Below, in pieces: positions 35,261-44,232 of a stretch of 64,000 bases of DNA. The stretch is taken from NCBI GenBank assembly GCA_965207025.1, contig OZ242258.1:620001-684000 (forward strand), written 5' to 3'. Under the pieces are notes generated by a model that did not search any database, had not been told where the DNA came from, and worked only from the letters and a program-made list of their open reading frames with translations. A program made the position numbers and the translations under genes. The DNA comes from Bin87 sp034423595. Lineage in GTDB: Bacteria; Chloroflexota; Dehalococcoidia; Lucifugimonadales; UBA3495. The first letter of the stretch is position 1; every line of letters begins with the position of its first letter.

Positions 35261-36655
35261 TCACCCCTCCTCTATGGCCCGCTGCCGTTCCTGGAGCGGC
35301 CATGAATCGCCGGGACGTAGCCGGATGATTTCGTCGTAGTCTTCGATGGCCTTCTCCGGCTGGCCCAGCTCCCGGTACAGGGTCGCCCGGTTGCGCAGGG
35401 AATCAACGTCCTCCGGGTTCAGCGCCACCGCCCTCCCGAAGTCCTCCACCGCCAGCTGACGCGCCCCCATCTCCGCGTAGGCGTATCCCCGGGCGTGGTA
35501 CGCCGCCGGGTCCTCCGGCGACAGCTCCACCAGCCGGTCGCAGTCCCGGATGGCCTCCCGGTAATCCCCCAACTCCGCGTGGGCAAAGCCCCGGGCCAGG
35601 TAGGCCCCCTCGTTGTCCGGGTCCAACTCGATGATGGCGTCGAAGTCCCTGATGGCCTCCTCGTGCCGGCCCAGCCGCATCAGCGACGTGCCACGGCTGT
35701 ACCCCGCCCGCAGGTCGCCGGGATCCAGGGCGATTACCTTCGTGTAGTCCCCGATGGCCAGCTCGTACTCCTCTAGGCTGGCGTGGTTCAGGCCCCTGGC
35801 CGCCAAGGTCTCCGTGCTGTCCGGTTCCAGTTCCAGGGAGCGGTCCAGCGCCTCCATTGCTTCGTCGTAACGCCCCAGGCTGCCCAGGGCCACGCCCTTG
35901 CCCCGCAGGGCCCCGGCGTTGTCCGGGTTCAGGGCGAGCGCGGCGTCGAAGTCGATGAGCGCTTCCTGGAACCGCTCCAGGTTGAGCTTGCTGATGCCCC
36001 GGGCGTAGCGGGCCAGCCCGTAGTGCTCCTCCAACTCCAGGGCCGCGTCAAAGTCCAGGATGGCCCGCTCCATCTCCCCCAGGTCGCGGTACGCCATCCC
36101 CCGGAAGTAATAAGCCTCGGGCAGGTCCGGCTCCAGCTCGATGGCGCGGCCCAGGTCCTCCGCCGCCTTGAGATGGTTCCCCAACTCCCCGTAGGTCAAC
36201 CCCCGGTTGTAGTGGGCGGCAGCCTCATCCGGGTCCAGCAGGATGGCTACGTCGAAGTCGCTCACCGCTCCGCCCAGGTTGCCCAGCTCAGCGTAACACG
36301 CGCCCCGGCTATGGTGGGCCGCCGCGTCGCCGGGCGCCAGCCGGATGGCGGCGTCATAATCCTCGATGGCGGCCCGGTATTCCTCCAGTTCGGAGTGGGC
36401 GTGGGCCCGGTTCAGGTAGGCGCCGGCGTCTCCCGGGTCCAATTCGATCACCCGGCCGTTGTCCTCCACCGCCCGGCGGAAGTCCCCCAACTCGCCGTAC
36501 AGCCAGCCCCGGGCGGACAGAGAGTTGGCGTCCTGCGGGTTCTCCTCGATGTCCCGGCTCAGGCGCGCGATCATCCGCAGCATGCCCTCCCGGTCCACGC
36601 CTTCCATCATCCGGCGGAACTCGCCGGGCTCTATTTCATCGTGTTCATCTGGCAC
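35261..36655 (-). CDS. Tetratricopeptide repeat protein
   Basis: This is a 464-residue soluble protein made almost entirely of TPRs: about 12 units of 34 residues, each with the A-x-x-x-Y/L-x-R-G and D-P/L-D/N pattern (e.g. AYLNRAHAHSELEEYRAAIE, AYLARGFAHAELGDYREAIR). Start GTG 36655 has AGGAG six bases upstream; the first ~35 residues are acidic and non-repeat. TPR superhelices mediate protein-protein contacts; no enzymatic domain is attached. It lies between the XRE gene (36753) and the TPR remnant. No signal peptide is visible, so it acts in the cytoplasm. Confidence 0.85.
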   Translation of the reverse strand: MPDEHDEIEPGEFRRMMEGVDREGMLRMIARLSRDIEENPQDANSLSARGWLYGELGDFRRAVEDNGRVIELDPGDAGAYLNRAHAHSELEEYRAAIEDYDAAIRLAPGDAAAHHSRGACYAELGNLGGAVSDFDVAILLDPDEAAAHYNRGLTYGELGNHLKAAEDLGRAIELEPDLPEAYYFRGMAYRDLGEMERAILDFDAALELEEHYGLARYARGISKLNLERFQEALIDFDAALALNPDNAGALRGKGVALGSLGRYDEAMEALDRSLELEPDSTETLAARGLNHASLEEYELAIGDYTKVIALDPGDLRAGYSRGTSLMRLGRHEEAIRDFDAIIELDPDNEGAYLARGFAHAELGDYREAIRDCDRLVELSPEDPAAYHARGYAYAEMGARQLAVEDFGRAVALNPEDVDSLRNRATLYRELGQPEKAIEDYDEIIRLRPGDSWPLQERQRAIEEG

Positions 36656-36752
36656 CTTGTTGCTCCTTTTTCGCCCGGCCGCTCCACCGGAACTCGTTGT
36701 CGTTTGTGGGTGGCGTGGGTACTGCGCACTACTCTGATGGGATTCGCCCGGT

Positions 36753-36998
36753 TCAGTCTCGGAACAGCCGGCCCAGGGCCAGGTCGTCGGCCAACCGGCA
36801 AAGGGCCATCATGTTTTCCGCGTTGGGCCGGGCCTGCCCCTCCTTCCAGCGCCGCACGGTTTCGGGATGGGTTCCCAGGCGGCGGCTGAGTTCGAACCAG
36901 GACAGCCCCGACTCCGCCTTGAAACGCTTCAGGCGCTCCGGAAAGCCGTCGGGAAAGGCGCGGACTTTTTTTCTCTGCTTGATTAGTTTTCGAGGCAT
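36753..36998 (-). CDS. XRE-family DNA-binding protein
   Basis: This is an 81-residue protein with a basic N-terminus (PRKLIKQRKKVR), then an XRE helix-turn-helix (LKRFKAESGLSWFELSRRLG, THPETVRRWKEGQARPNAEN) and a short helical end. The ribosome site GGAGGG lies upstream of ATG 36998. Its HTH resembles that of the operon protein at 10228 (VKEASGLSWRGLAVALGVDR). It stands at the head of the TPR gene in the same orientation, about 100 bases away, so it may regulate that gene or an ICE function. Confidence 0.75.
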   Translation of the reverse strand: MPRKLIKQRKKVRAFPDGFPERLKRFKAESGLSWFELSRRLGTHPETVRRWKEGQARPNAENMMALCRLADDLALGRLFRD

Positions 36999-37065
36999 TG
37001 GTCGGCCCTCCCTGATAACAGCTTGCTTGCTCTAAGGTGTCGTGACTGCTGAATGCCAAGCAGTG

Positions 37066-37245
37066 TCAGGGGCTCTTGGCCATCAACCGAAGCTCCAACT
37101 CCGGCGGCGCGCCGCCCGGCATCGCCTTCTTCTGGATATAGATGTTGCCCACTGGCGCGTCTTCTTCGCTCGCGTCATAGCGGTAGGTGTTCTTGGTCTC
37201 CCGGGTCAGCTTGAGGACCACGGTAATCAGTGTATTTTCCTGCAT
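37066..37245 (-). CDS. Small hypothetical protein
   Basis: This is a 59-residue protein from ATG 37245: TLITVVLKLTRETKNTYRYD, then PVGNIYIQKKAMPGGAPPEL and a beta-strand end. Two-strand plus turn composition suggests a small beta-barrel. Similar ~60-residue proteins with the K/R-E-T-K-N-T-x-R-Y motif occur widely in environmental bacteria without known function. A 16-codon upstream extension is possible but less likely. Confidence 0.5.
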   Translation of the reverse strand: MQENTLITVVLKLTRETKNTYRYDASEEDAPVGNIYIQKKAMPGGAPPELELRLMAKSP

Positions 37246-37320
37246 TGTCGACGCCCCCTTGACCCGGATTCGCAAAGCGCGTGCAGTTTGCACGATGCAC
37301 CACTTTAGCTCAACGGCGCA

Positions 37321-37336
37321 AACGATCCGGATCGTT
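37321..37336. promoter_or_regulatory. 16-base perfect palindrome
   Basis: AACGATCCGGATCGTT is a perfect inverted repeat located between the end of the metalloprotease gene and the small 37066 gene, upstream of the latter. It could be an operator for that gene or the adjacent XRE gene. Nearby GTGC...GCAC gives a second minor dyad. Confidence 0.35.
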
Positions 37337-37367
37337 GACTATCGGTTGTTTTGCCTCTTGGCGGCTT

Positions 37368-38096
37368 TCACAATGGAAGGGTTTTGCCCGCCTCCCTGAG
37401 CCGACGGCGCCGGTACTCCGCATCGGGCATTACCGAGGTTACCAACCGCCAGAAGTCTTGGGAGTGGTTGTTGACACTCAGATGGGCCAGTTCGTGTACG
37501 ACGACGTACTCGATAAGCGACGGTTCCAGCATCACCACTCGCCAGTTGAAACGCAGCGTTCCGTCCGGAGCGCAACTCCCCCACCGCTGGCGTTGATCGC
37601 GGACCAGGACGCGTGGCTCGTCTCCGTTGCCCAAGCGGGGCCACCAACCTCGAACGCCGTCCTGCAACCGTTGGGCGGCCTTCGACCTATACCAGTTCGT
37701 CACAACCTTCAAAGTGCACCGGCGACGCTCGTTCTCGGTCAGTCCCGCCGGAACCGAGACCCAGAACCGCCAGTGGTCAAACCGGAACTCCGGTGCCGGC
37801 GCCTCAGTTTCTTCCACGATCAGGCGAACATTTCTCCCCAGGTAGGGCAGCGTTTCGCCGCTGACGAACCGCATGGGGGCCTGTGTTTGTATCCCAGGAC
37901 GGGTCTGCCTCAGAATCCAGGCGGCCCTCTTTCGCACTATGGATTGCAACTCGCACTCCGGCATTTCCAGGGGAGCCGCCACCTGAACCCCTGTTGCGTC
38001 CACGGTGATCTGCACCGTCTTCCGGCGGCGTTCGCTGCGGAGAACTTCGTACTCAATGCTGGAGTCGCCGAAGTGGACCTGTCCCCGGTTATCCAC
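37368..38096 (-). CDS. YgjP-like metalloprotease (M48/DUF45) in the R-M operon
   Basis: This is a 242-residue protein of the YgjP/DUF45 metal-dependent hydrolase family. The zinc motif HELAH (in YVVVHELAHLSVNNHSQDFW) supplies two histidines and the glutamate; the downstream H in NHS-x-x-FW fits the third ligand. The typical preceding block RWGSCAPDGTLRFNWRVVML is present. GTG 38096 is chosen, since AGGGAGG sits just before it; it overlaps the HsdR stop (38089-38091). Genes of this family often close type I restriction operons, where they are suspected of controlling HsdR turnover; that role is not proven. Confidence 0.85.
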   Translation of the reverse strand: MDNRGQVHFGDSSIEYEVLRSERRRKTVQITVDATGVQVAAPLEMPECELQSIVRKRAAWILRQTRPGIQTQAPMRFVSGETLPYLGRNVRLIVEETEAPAPEFRFDHWRFWVSVPAGLTENERRRCTLKVVTNWYRSKAAQRLQDGVRGWWPRLGNGDEPRVLVRDQRQRWGSCAPDGTLRFNWRVVMLEPSLIEYVVVHELAHLSVNNHSQDFWRLVTSVMPDAEYRRRRLREAGKTLPL

Positions 38097-41000
38097 GGCC
38101 CCCTCCCTGACGCACCAGTTCAACAATGCGGTTGGCCAGGTCGTCCAACCGTTCCTCGGTGTAACCTCCGCCTGGTCGCAGTTCCCGCTTGATGTCCCGG
38201 CGCATTTCCCGCAGCACGTCCAAGTTGGCCGCCCAGTCAATCACAACCCCGTGCCTATCTATGACACTCTCAACCCGTCCGGCGATTTCCTTGATGCGCT
38301 CATTGATTTCGGTCCGATCCATGCCCGGTCGTTCCGCTGCGCCAGGTTCCGGTGAGTCTTCCTCTTGAAGGTCGTACAGCAACTGGTATATGGCATAGGA
38401 TACCTCAGTCATTCCGTGCTGGGCGGCGACATTCGACACGCTCTGAAGGTCGCGCCGCAGCATTGCCATGCGCTCGCAGGCTTCGGCGGTTTCGATAATC
38501 TGGTTGCGCAGGTCCTGGAGGATTCGGGCCAAACGCACCGACAACCTCTCGTAAAAGACCGGGTTTTCGGAAAGCCGCTCGTGGATCTGGGCCCGGATGG
38601 CGTGCTCCATCACCGATGCCCGGGCCTCCTCGTGGGGCAGGGACGCTATCTTCTGCTCAAATTCGCTGTCGAGGATCGAGAGCGGCTTCATCATCTCCCG
38701 AACCTGGGCACTGATGCGCTCGTCAATGAGCCTCTTGACCTTCGCCCCAACCTCGCTCCAGTCCACGTCGGCGTCCTCGCGCAGGTACTGGGCCCGGAAG
38801 TAGGCCCGTATCTCGGTCAGGCGGGCCAGCCGGTCCCGGTACGCCAGAGCGCGGGCATCAGGCAGAAAGCGGTCCATCAGACGAGAGAACCGCCGGTAGT
38901 CAGCGTTGAACATCTCGTATAGGTCCGCCTTGTAGTCGCCCTCCGTATTGGCGTCCGGGGTGAAGACGGCTACGCAGGCCCACGGGTCGTTTAGGTTCCG
39001 GCCTTTGAAATGGGACTGGGCCTGCGTAGCCGCGGACTCCATCAGGGGGCCTGGATCTTCCTCCAATTCCATCATGCTGTCCTGCACATCGGGCCAGTCA
39101 AAGTCGGACAGGGCCATCTCCAAGTCATGGGACACTCCGTGGTAGTCCACCACCAGCCCGTAGTCTTTCTCGGTCTCCACGCCGTCCCTGCGGTGCGAAA
39201 AGCGGCGGTTGACCCGGGCGATGGCCTGGAGCAGCCCGTGTTCCCGCAACCCCCGGTCAATATAGAGCGCCTGCTCCACCGGCGCGTCAAACCCGGTCAG
39301 CAGCATGTCCACCACCACCAGTATCTCCGGTTCGCCTTCGGGGTCAACGAAGGCGTTGACGATAGTCTCCTGGTCCAGTTCCCGCGCCGTCTGAAACTCA
39401 GCCCCGTCATTTGGGTTGGTGGTGATGACGGGATAAGCTTGCACGCCAAAATCGTTCAGGCGTGCGGCGTAGCGCATGGCAGCGGCTCGGCTGGGCGCCA
39501 CCACCTGGGCCTTGAACCCGTTGGGCCGTACCCTTTCCCCGAAATGCTCGGCGATGTCCAAGGCAATCATCTCGATGCGCCGCTCCGCCTCTGCTACCGT
39601 CTCCTTATTGGCGTAACGCCGGCGAATCCGCTCCCTCACCTCCTCCGGCTGCTCTCCGAACATGGCGTCGAACAGCTTGTCCAGGGACTGCGGGCCTTCA
39701 ATCGCCAGTTCGGGCAGGCGGGCTTCGTAGTAGATGGGCACTGTGGCCCCGTCGCCTACCGACTGGGGTATGGTGTAAGCGTCTATCAGGTGTCCAAACC
39801 TCCCCCTGGTGCTTCGTGCTGCGCCCTTCTCTATAGGAGTGCCGGTGAAGCCGATCAGGACGGCGTTGGGCAGGGACTTGGACATCAGCGCCCCCAGGTC
39901 GCCGTACTGGGAGCGGTGGGCCTCGTCCACCATGATGAAGATTTTCTCGGCGGGGTTCAGCAGGTCCAGCGGCCCCTCGGGTCCGCTGAGAGCCTCCTCG
40001 AATTTCTGGATGGTGGTCATCACGGTGCGGCTGCCGCCCTGCCGGAGGGCGGTCTGAAGGTCCAGGGGGTCGCGTCTGCCGGGACGCTCCCGGCGGCGCC
40101 TGGCCCGTCGCTCTTCCGGTTCAGGGCGGGATCGGTCCATCCGCTCAGGGCCGGGGAACCCACAGCGCTCGAAGGTGTTGGCAATCTGCCGGTCCAGTTG
40201 CGTGCGGTCGGTAACCACCAGAATGGTGGAGGCGGCCAGCCTGGGGTACCGGCGAATCTTGGTGGCCAGCCACAGCATGGTCAGCGACTTGCCCGAACCT
40301 TGGGTGTGCCAGATGACGCCGCCCCGATCAGTGGGCGTTTTGCCTGACGTAATGCGGGAAATCGCCGCCCGCACCGCCCGGTACTGCTGGTAGCGGGGCA
40401 GCTTCTTGACCAACCGCCCCCGCTCCGGTTCATAGACCACGTAGTCCCGCAGGATGTCCAGCAGGGTAGCCGGCGACAGCAGCCCGATGATTAGCTGGGC
40501 CTGACCCTGGGGTTCAACTTCGTATCTCCGCCTCACCTCGTCTTCCGTATGCTCCCCGAGCCATTTCCACTCGACGTAGGCGTTTTCCGGGGCTCTCAGG
40601 GTGGCGTAGGCTGCCGCCGCGCCGCAGTGGGCTACGCAGAGCAGGTTGTAGTGAAACAGGTTGGGCGCGCCCCGACTCTGCCACTCCGCTCCGGCCTCCT
40701 GGTAGCGGCGCAACTGCTGCACTGCGTGGGTCTTCCACACGTCCAGCAGGGAAGGCGACTTGGCTTCCATCACCACCAGGGGAATGCCGTTGACGAACAG
40801 CACCAGGTCGGGGATTACCAGCCGCTCGTCGTCCTCCGGGCCGTCCCGCTCGTTGCCACGTCTTACCCGGAACTGGGTTGTCACCACGAACTCGTTGAGG
40901 CCGGTGTCAGGGTGGTCGAAGTCGAAAAATCGGACGGTGCGGGTATCCCGGCCCCGAGGTCCGTCCACGGTCAAGGGCATCCCGTAGGTCAGGTACTCGT

Positions 41001-41262
41001 GGACCGCCTGGTTGCGGGCCATGCCGGTGGAGTTGGCGTTCTCCAACTCGAAAATGACCCGGTCGGCCTGGGGTTCGGTGAGCCATTCGTTAAGACGCAA
41101 CAGGGCTGCCCGTAGCCGTCCCTTCAGCAGAACCTCCCGTTCACCGCCACGTTCCACTGCGAGCGTCTCCCGGGGAACGTAGGCCCACCCCAGCCGTTCC
41201 AGCAGCCGCCGGGCCGGGTCCTCCGCGTGGTTGAACTCGTTGAGCTTGGACGGAGAAGTCAC
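38089..41262 (-). CDS. hsdR: Type I restriction enzyme, R (motor/nuclease) subunit
   Basis: This 1057-residue protein has the full HsdR order. The N-terminal PD-(D/E)xK nuclease carries RLVIPDLVLFVNGIPLVVME and then AKS. The SF2 translocase carries Walker A HTQGSGKSLTM, motif II VDEAHRSQYG, motif III IGFTGTP, and later motifs LTGFDAPVEQALYIDRGLRE and QAIARVNR. A helical C-terminal domain binds HsdM. The start is a GTG at 41262. It restricts DNA lacking the host methylation together with HsdM and HsdS. The frame is intact. Its 3' end overlaps the YgjP-like gene and its start lies 20 bases after the TIR-like gene. Confidence 0.95.
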   Translation of the reverse strand: MTSPSKLNEFNHAEDPARRLLERLGWAYVPRETLAVERGGEREVLLKGRLRAALLRLNEWLTEPQADRVIFELENANSTGMARNQAVHEYLTYGMPLTVDGPRGRDTRTVRFFDFDHPDTGLNEFVVTTQFRVRRGNERDGPEDDERLVIPDLVLFVNGIPLVVMEAKSPSLLDVWKTHAVQQLRRYQEAGAEWQSRGAPNLFHYNLLCVAHCGAAAAYATLRAPENAYVEWKWLGEHTEDEVRRRYEVEPQGQAQLIIGLLSPATLLDILRDYVVYEPERGRLVKKLPRYQQYRAVRAAISRITSGKTPTDRGGVIWHTQGSGKSLTMLWLATKIRRYPRLAASTILVVTDRTQLDRQIANTFERCGFPGPERMDRSRPEPEERRARRRRERPGRRDPLDLQTALRQGGSRTVMTTIQKFEEALSGPEGPLDLLNPAEKIFIMVDEAHRSQYGDLGALMSKSLPNAVLIGFTGTPIEKGAARSTRGRFGHLIDAYTIPQSVGDGATVPIYYEARLPELAIEGPQSLDKLFDAMFGEQPEEVRERIRRRYANKETVAEAERRIEMIALDIAEHFGERVRPNGFKAQVVAPSRAAAMRYAARLNDFGVQAYPVITTNPNDGAEFQTARELDQETIVNAFVDPEGEPEILVVVDMLLTGFDAPVEQALYIDRGLREHGLLQAIARVNRRFSHRRDGVETEKDYGLVVDYHGVSHDLEMALSDFDWPDVQDSMMELEEDPGPLMESAATQAQSHFKGRNLNDPWACVAVFTPDANTEGDYKADLYEMFNADYRRFSRLMDRFLPDARALAYRDRLARLTEIRAYFRAQYLREDADVDWSEVGAKVKRLIDERISAQVREMMKPLSILDSEFEQKIASLPHEEARASVMEHAIRAQIHERLSENPVFYERLSVRLARILQDLRNQIIETAEACERMAMLRRDLQSVSNVAAQHGMTEVSYAIYQLLYDLQEEDSPEPGAAERPGMDRTEINERIKEIAGRVESVIDRHGVVIDWAANLDVLREMRRDIKRELRPGGGYTEERLDDLANRIVELVRQGGGRG

Positions 41263-41281
41263 AATACACTCTGCGGTCTGA

Positions 41282-42538
41282 TTACGGTCCCTCGAGGTTA
41301 TCTATGGCCGAGAACCCGTCACGGGTTACCTTGAACAATTTACCTCGACCTCCGGGGGCTTCGGTTAACAGACCAAGTGCAAGGAGATCGTGGACTACGC
41401 CTTCCCACCTTGCTTCTGACCGCCGGTCTCCCATTTCTCCAAAGTGCTTATGGTTGGTGCGGAAGCATAGGCCGCCGGATGTTGTCAGCTTCAGAATTTC
41501 TCCGCTAGAGTCTCTAGTAACCTCTTTCAGAAGGTCTTTCGCATCCTCCGAAAGCTCCGAGTCCTTCGCAGTGGACGCCGTTTGTTCAGCGGCTTCTGGC
41601 CGTTCATAAGCCTGCGAAATCGTCATAGCTAACGCACTCTCGAAATCTCCGGCTGTATGCCAATCGGTTCCCGTCAAGTTTACTGGACAACCTGCGGCTT
41701 GCAAACGCTGAGCAAGCTCTTGGCGGCGTTGAGAGGAATTGTTAATCCTGATGGTGTGTCTGCCGCCTACATCGCTGAACGGTCGCAAGTTGCCGAGTTC
41801 CACGAGTATAGTTTGGCTTTGGCTCCGCCCCATCGCCATGCCAGCTTCGAACAGGACGTTTGGTCGGGACTGCCCGGTTAGTTTGGCTTCATGGGAATGG
41901 TCGTCCTCTTTCCTGAAGGGCTCTCGCAATCGTGCTTCATCGTCCGGTGTAAAGAGTGCTACTACCGCGAGCGCCTCTGAAAAAGCCGTGTCTAGTATCT
42001 CACCGATATAAGGCGACGTTTTGCCTGTCGCCTGGACTACTTCAGGCCACTCCAAGGGATGAAGCCCGATGGCACGTAGGAAGGCAAACATTGCTTCACG
42101 CGCAGCGTCATTCCGCCCGTGGATAACGAACACTTTTCGTGCGTCTGTCCCGGACCACAATGTTTTAGTTGGCTCGCTTTGCGGTGTAGGAGCATGCACC
42201 GCAGGTCCCTCATTGTAGTCATTTGTAGCATCAACCCCGTGTTTGGACAGAATCCCAGGATCAAATCGCCCCTGAGTGTCAACCGGTCTGCTGACACTTC
42301 TAGCTCTGTCTCTAGCCAGTATTTCTGCGTTGACGGTGTTCGAGTCACTTGGTGTCTCGTAAATTCGGATGCGCTCTAAGTCGTTTGGGTTGACCGACTT
42401 GCCCGCGACGACTATTGGCCTGCCAAACCTGTACGGTTCCAGAAAGTGGGATTCCATTTCTTCAGGGCCTACATCCAACTCAACCTCGGGGCTGTGGGTC
42501 CCGGATTTGGTTGTAATCCTAACGTGGGAGTATGGCAT
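41282..42538 (-). CDS. TIR-like nucleotide-binding protein inserted between hsdS and hsdR
   Basis: This is a 418-residue protein. Residues ~1-125 form an unassigned N-terminal domain. Residues ~130-300 match the predicted nucleotide-binding TIR-like family (PF10137): KVFVIHGRNDAAREAMFAFL, LEWPEVVQATGKTSPYIGEI, then LFTPDDEARLREP and NVLFEAGMAMGR with the conserved glutamate. The C-terminal ~90 residues look like a winged helix. Relatives (CAP12/TIR) act as nucleotide-sensing NADases in phage defence. Spacing is 12 bases after hsdS and 20 before hsdR, so it is co-transcribed with the restriction system. This suggests an abortive-infection back-up to restriction; function is inferred. Confidence 0.8.
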   Translation of the reverse strand: MPYSHVRITTKSGTHSPEVELDVGPEEMESHFLEPYRFGRPIVVAGKSVNPNDLERIRIYETPSDSNTVNAEILARDRARSVSRPVDTQGRFDPGILSKHGVDATNDYNEGPAVHAPTPQSEPTKTLWSGTDARKVFVIHGRNDAAREAMFAFLRAIGLHPLEWPEVVQATGKTSPYIGEILDTAFSEALAVVALFTPDDEARLREPFRKEDDHSHEAKLTGQSRPNVLFEAGMAMGRSQSQTILVELGNLRPFSDVGGRHTIRINNSSQRRQELAQRLQAAGCPVNLTGTDWHTAGDFESALAMTISQAYERPEAAEQTASTAKDSELSEDAKDLLKEVTRDSSGEILKLTTSGGLCFRTNHKHFGEMGDRRSEARWEGVVHDLLALGLLTEAPGGRGKLFKVTRDGFSAIDNLEGP

Positions 42539-42550
42539 GGCTTGTTATCC

Positions 42551-43837
42551 TTAATTGCCGGCCACCCGCACTCGGCCTGTAAGCAGTGCCTCGGCGGTTG
42601 AATCTTTCAGTGATTGTAATCCTTGTCGTTCTATCCGCGCTTTCTCGACTGTCACATCCACCCCGTCCAACAGCCCAGCTACGGCTCCCTGTTCAGCCAG
42701 GGATGGGAGAGGAATACACAGGGACGAGTACTCCGCGGCATTGATGTTGGGCTGAGCGCCAGCGCGAAACATGGACTCCACCCACCGGCGATACGACAAA
42801 GAGCGAGTGCAACGCTCCAAGAACTCTGGAAAGGCCAAGTCTCGAATGGGCCTAAATCGGATGAGATAACCGGCATAAACACACGGCCCATCTTGCGGAC
42901 GATAAAGGTAGGTCTTTCCCACAGTCGCGCCACTTCGGGCGAAAAGCAGGTCACCCGGCTTCAATTGAAAACCCGTGGTTTCGGAAGGCTCCGCGGAAGC
43001 CATCTCATCATTGCGAAGTCGTCCGTCGTCGTTAATGTCGGTGATCCTAACATACCTGGGTAAATCAGGGTCATGTGGCTGGCCCGAGGCTGTAGCCCCG
43101 TATTGTGGCGACTCGCATACCTCCCCCAGCTGCACCACCTCCCAGTCGGCCGGTATCGTCCCCAGGCCCGGCACTTCCTTCCAATCAGTGTGCCAGCCGG
43201 GGACGCCACGGGTCAGCAGTTCGTGCAGCAGGGAGTCGCGCAACTGCTCTGTGGCGGCGATGACGGCATCCGTTCGCTCGATGGCGTCGTCAATGGAGTC
43301 CAGCACGGCGGCGATGGCCCGCTGCTCCGGCAGGGGCGGGAGGAAGATGGGGAGATTTTTCGTGGCGTCTAACGTCAGCCCGAAGCGGGTTACACCGTTT
43401 GCTATCCTACCGAACTCCCGAGCTGATGCTCTCGATGCCAAAGTTCTGGCTAGAAATGCCCCTTCAACTGAAGGGTCGTGAGGCCGCGCCAAGCCCAAAT
43501 GGTAGCCGCACAAGACATTGGGCAGGTCGGTACTGACATAGCAGGGGATGCCGATCTCATCGGGCGTCTCGGAATCCTTGGTAAAGATGACATCTCCCTG
43601 ACTCAAAGACCACCGTTGGCACTCCGTTGGAGTTGCCGTGGCAGACATGAAAGCCATGCCCGCGTGGATGCGCCGGTTGTAGAAAACGTCCGTGTAATTG
43701 CACAGCTCAATCGGGATCTCGCCTTCCACAGTCCTCTTGTCCACGCTGCTGAATGCAACCACGGCCACTTCCCCCAAGCGCACAAGCTGCCACCCATCCG
43801 GTAGCTCGTCATCGTGATATTTGCGGAGGGCAGTCAT
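42551..43837 (-). CDS. hsdS: Type I restriction enzyme, specificity subunit
   Basis: This is a 428-residue HsdS with two target recognition domains (about 10-170 and 215-385), each followed by a conserved helix: LPIFLPPLPEQRAIAAVLDS and SLCIPLPSLAEQGAVAGLLD. The repeats set the two half-sites of the recognition sequence. ATG 43837 overlaps the PIN toxin stop (ATGA). The second TRD begins GTIPADWEVVQLGEVCESPQ. The gene is intact. A shorter, single-TRD relative is at 46107. Confidence 0.92.
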   Translation of the reverse strand: MTALRKYHDDELPDGWQLVRLGEVAVVAFSSVDKRTVEGEIPIELCNYTDVFYNRRIHAGMAFMSATATPTECQRWSLSQGDVIFTKDSETPDEIGIPCYVSTDLPNVLCGYHLGLARPHDPSVEGAFLARTLASRASAREFGRIANGVTRFGLTLDATKNLPIFLPPLPEQRAIAAVLDSIDDAIERTDAVIAATEQLRDSLLHELLTRGVPGWHTDWKEVPGLGTIPADWEVVQLGEVCESPQYGATASGQPHDPDLPRYVRITDINDDGRLRNDEMASAEPSETTGFQLKPGDLLFARSGATVGKTYLYRPQDGPCVYAGYLIRFRPIRDLAFPEFLERCTRSLSYRRWVESMFRAGAQPNINAAEYSSLCIPLPSLAEQGAVAGLLDGVDVTVEKARIERQGLQSLKDSTAEALLTGRVRVAGN

Positions 43838-44232
43838 CGGGTGGCGTCCAAACGCCGCAACTCGCCGGACCAGTCCAGGATACGGCGGTCGGCGGTTACC
43901 AGATGGTGGCCGTTCAATGCCGTGGCGACAATGATGCGGTCAGCAGGGTCAGCGTGGAAATCGGCCAGTTCGTTGGCGCGAATTCCTATCTCGCCATCCA
44001 CGGCAACCTCTATCACGCCCTGGCCGAGAATCTCGCGTCGCCATGCCGCGACGTCTTCCGGAAAATCCAGCCGCCCCTTGCTCCGGAGCATTGCCACCTC
44101 CCAAAACGTCATGGCGGATACGGCAAGTTCCCCGTCTCGAAGCGAGCTATCAACCATCAGTCTGGCATTGGGTCCCAGGTGGTCATCGCCGGTCCAGAGC
44201 CAAATGAGCGTATGAGTGTCGGCAAGGGTCAT
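43834..44232 (-). CDS. PIN-domain ribonuclease toxin (VapC-like)
   Basis: This is a 132-residue PIN domain. The acidic residues are D in LADTHTLIWLWTG, E in TFWEVAMLRSKGR, and D in DPADRIIVATALNGHHLVTA plus ADRRILDW. This matches VapC-type tRNA/mRNA endonuclease toxins. The start overlaps the antitoxin stop (44229-44232) and the stop overlaps the hsdS start. The pair thus sits inside the restriction operon between hsdM and hsdS. Confidence 0.88.
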   Translation of the reverse strand: MTLADTHTLIWLWTGDDHLGPNARLMVDSSLRDGELAVSAMTFWEVAMLRSKGRLDFPEDVAAWRREILGQGVIEVAVDGEIGIRANELADFHADPADRIIVATALNGHHLVTADRRILDWSGELRRLDATR

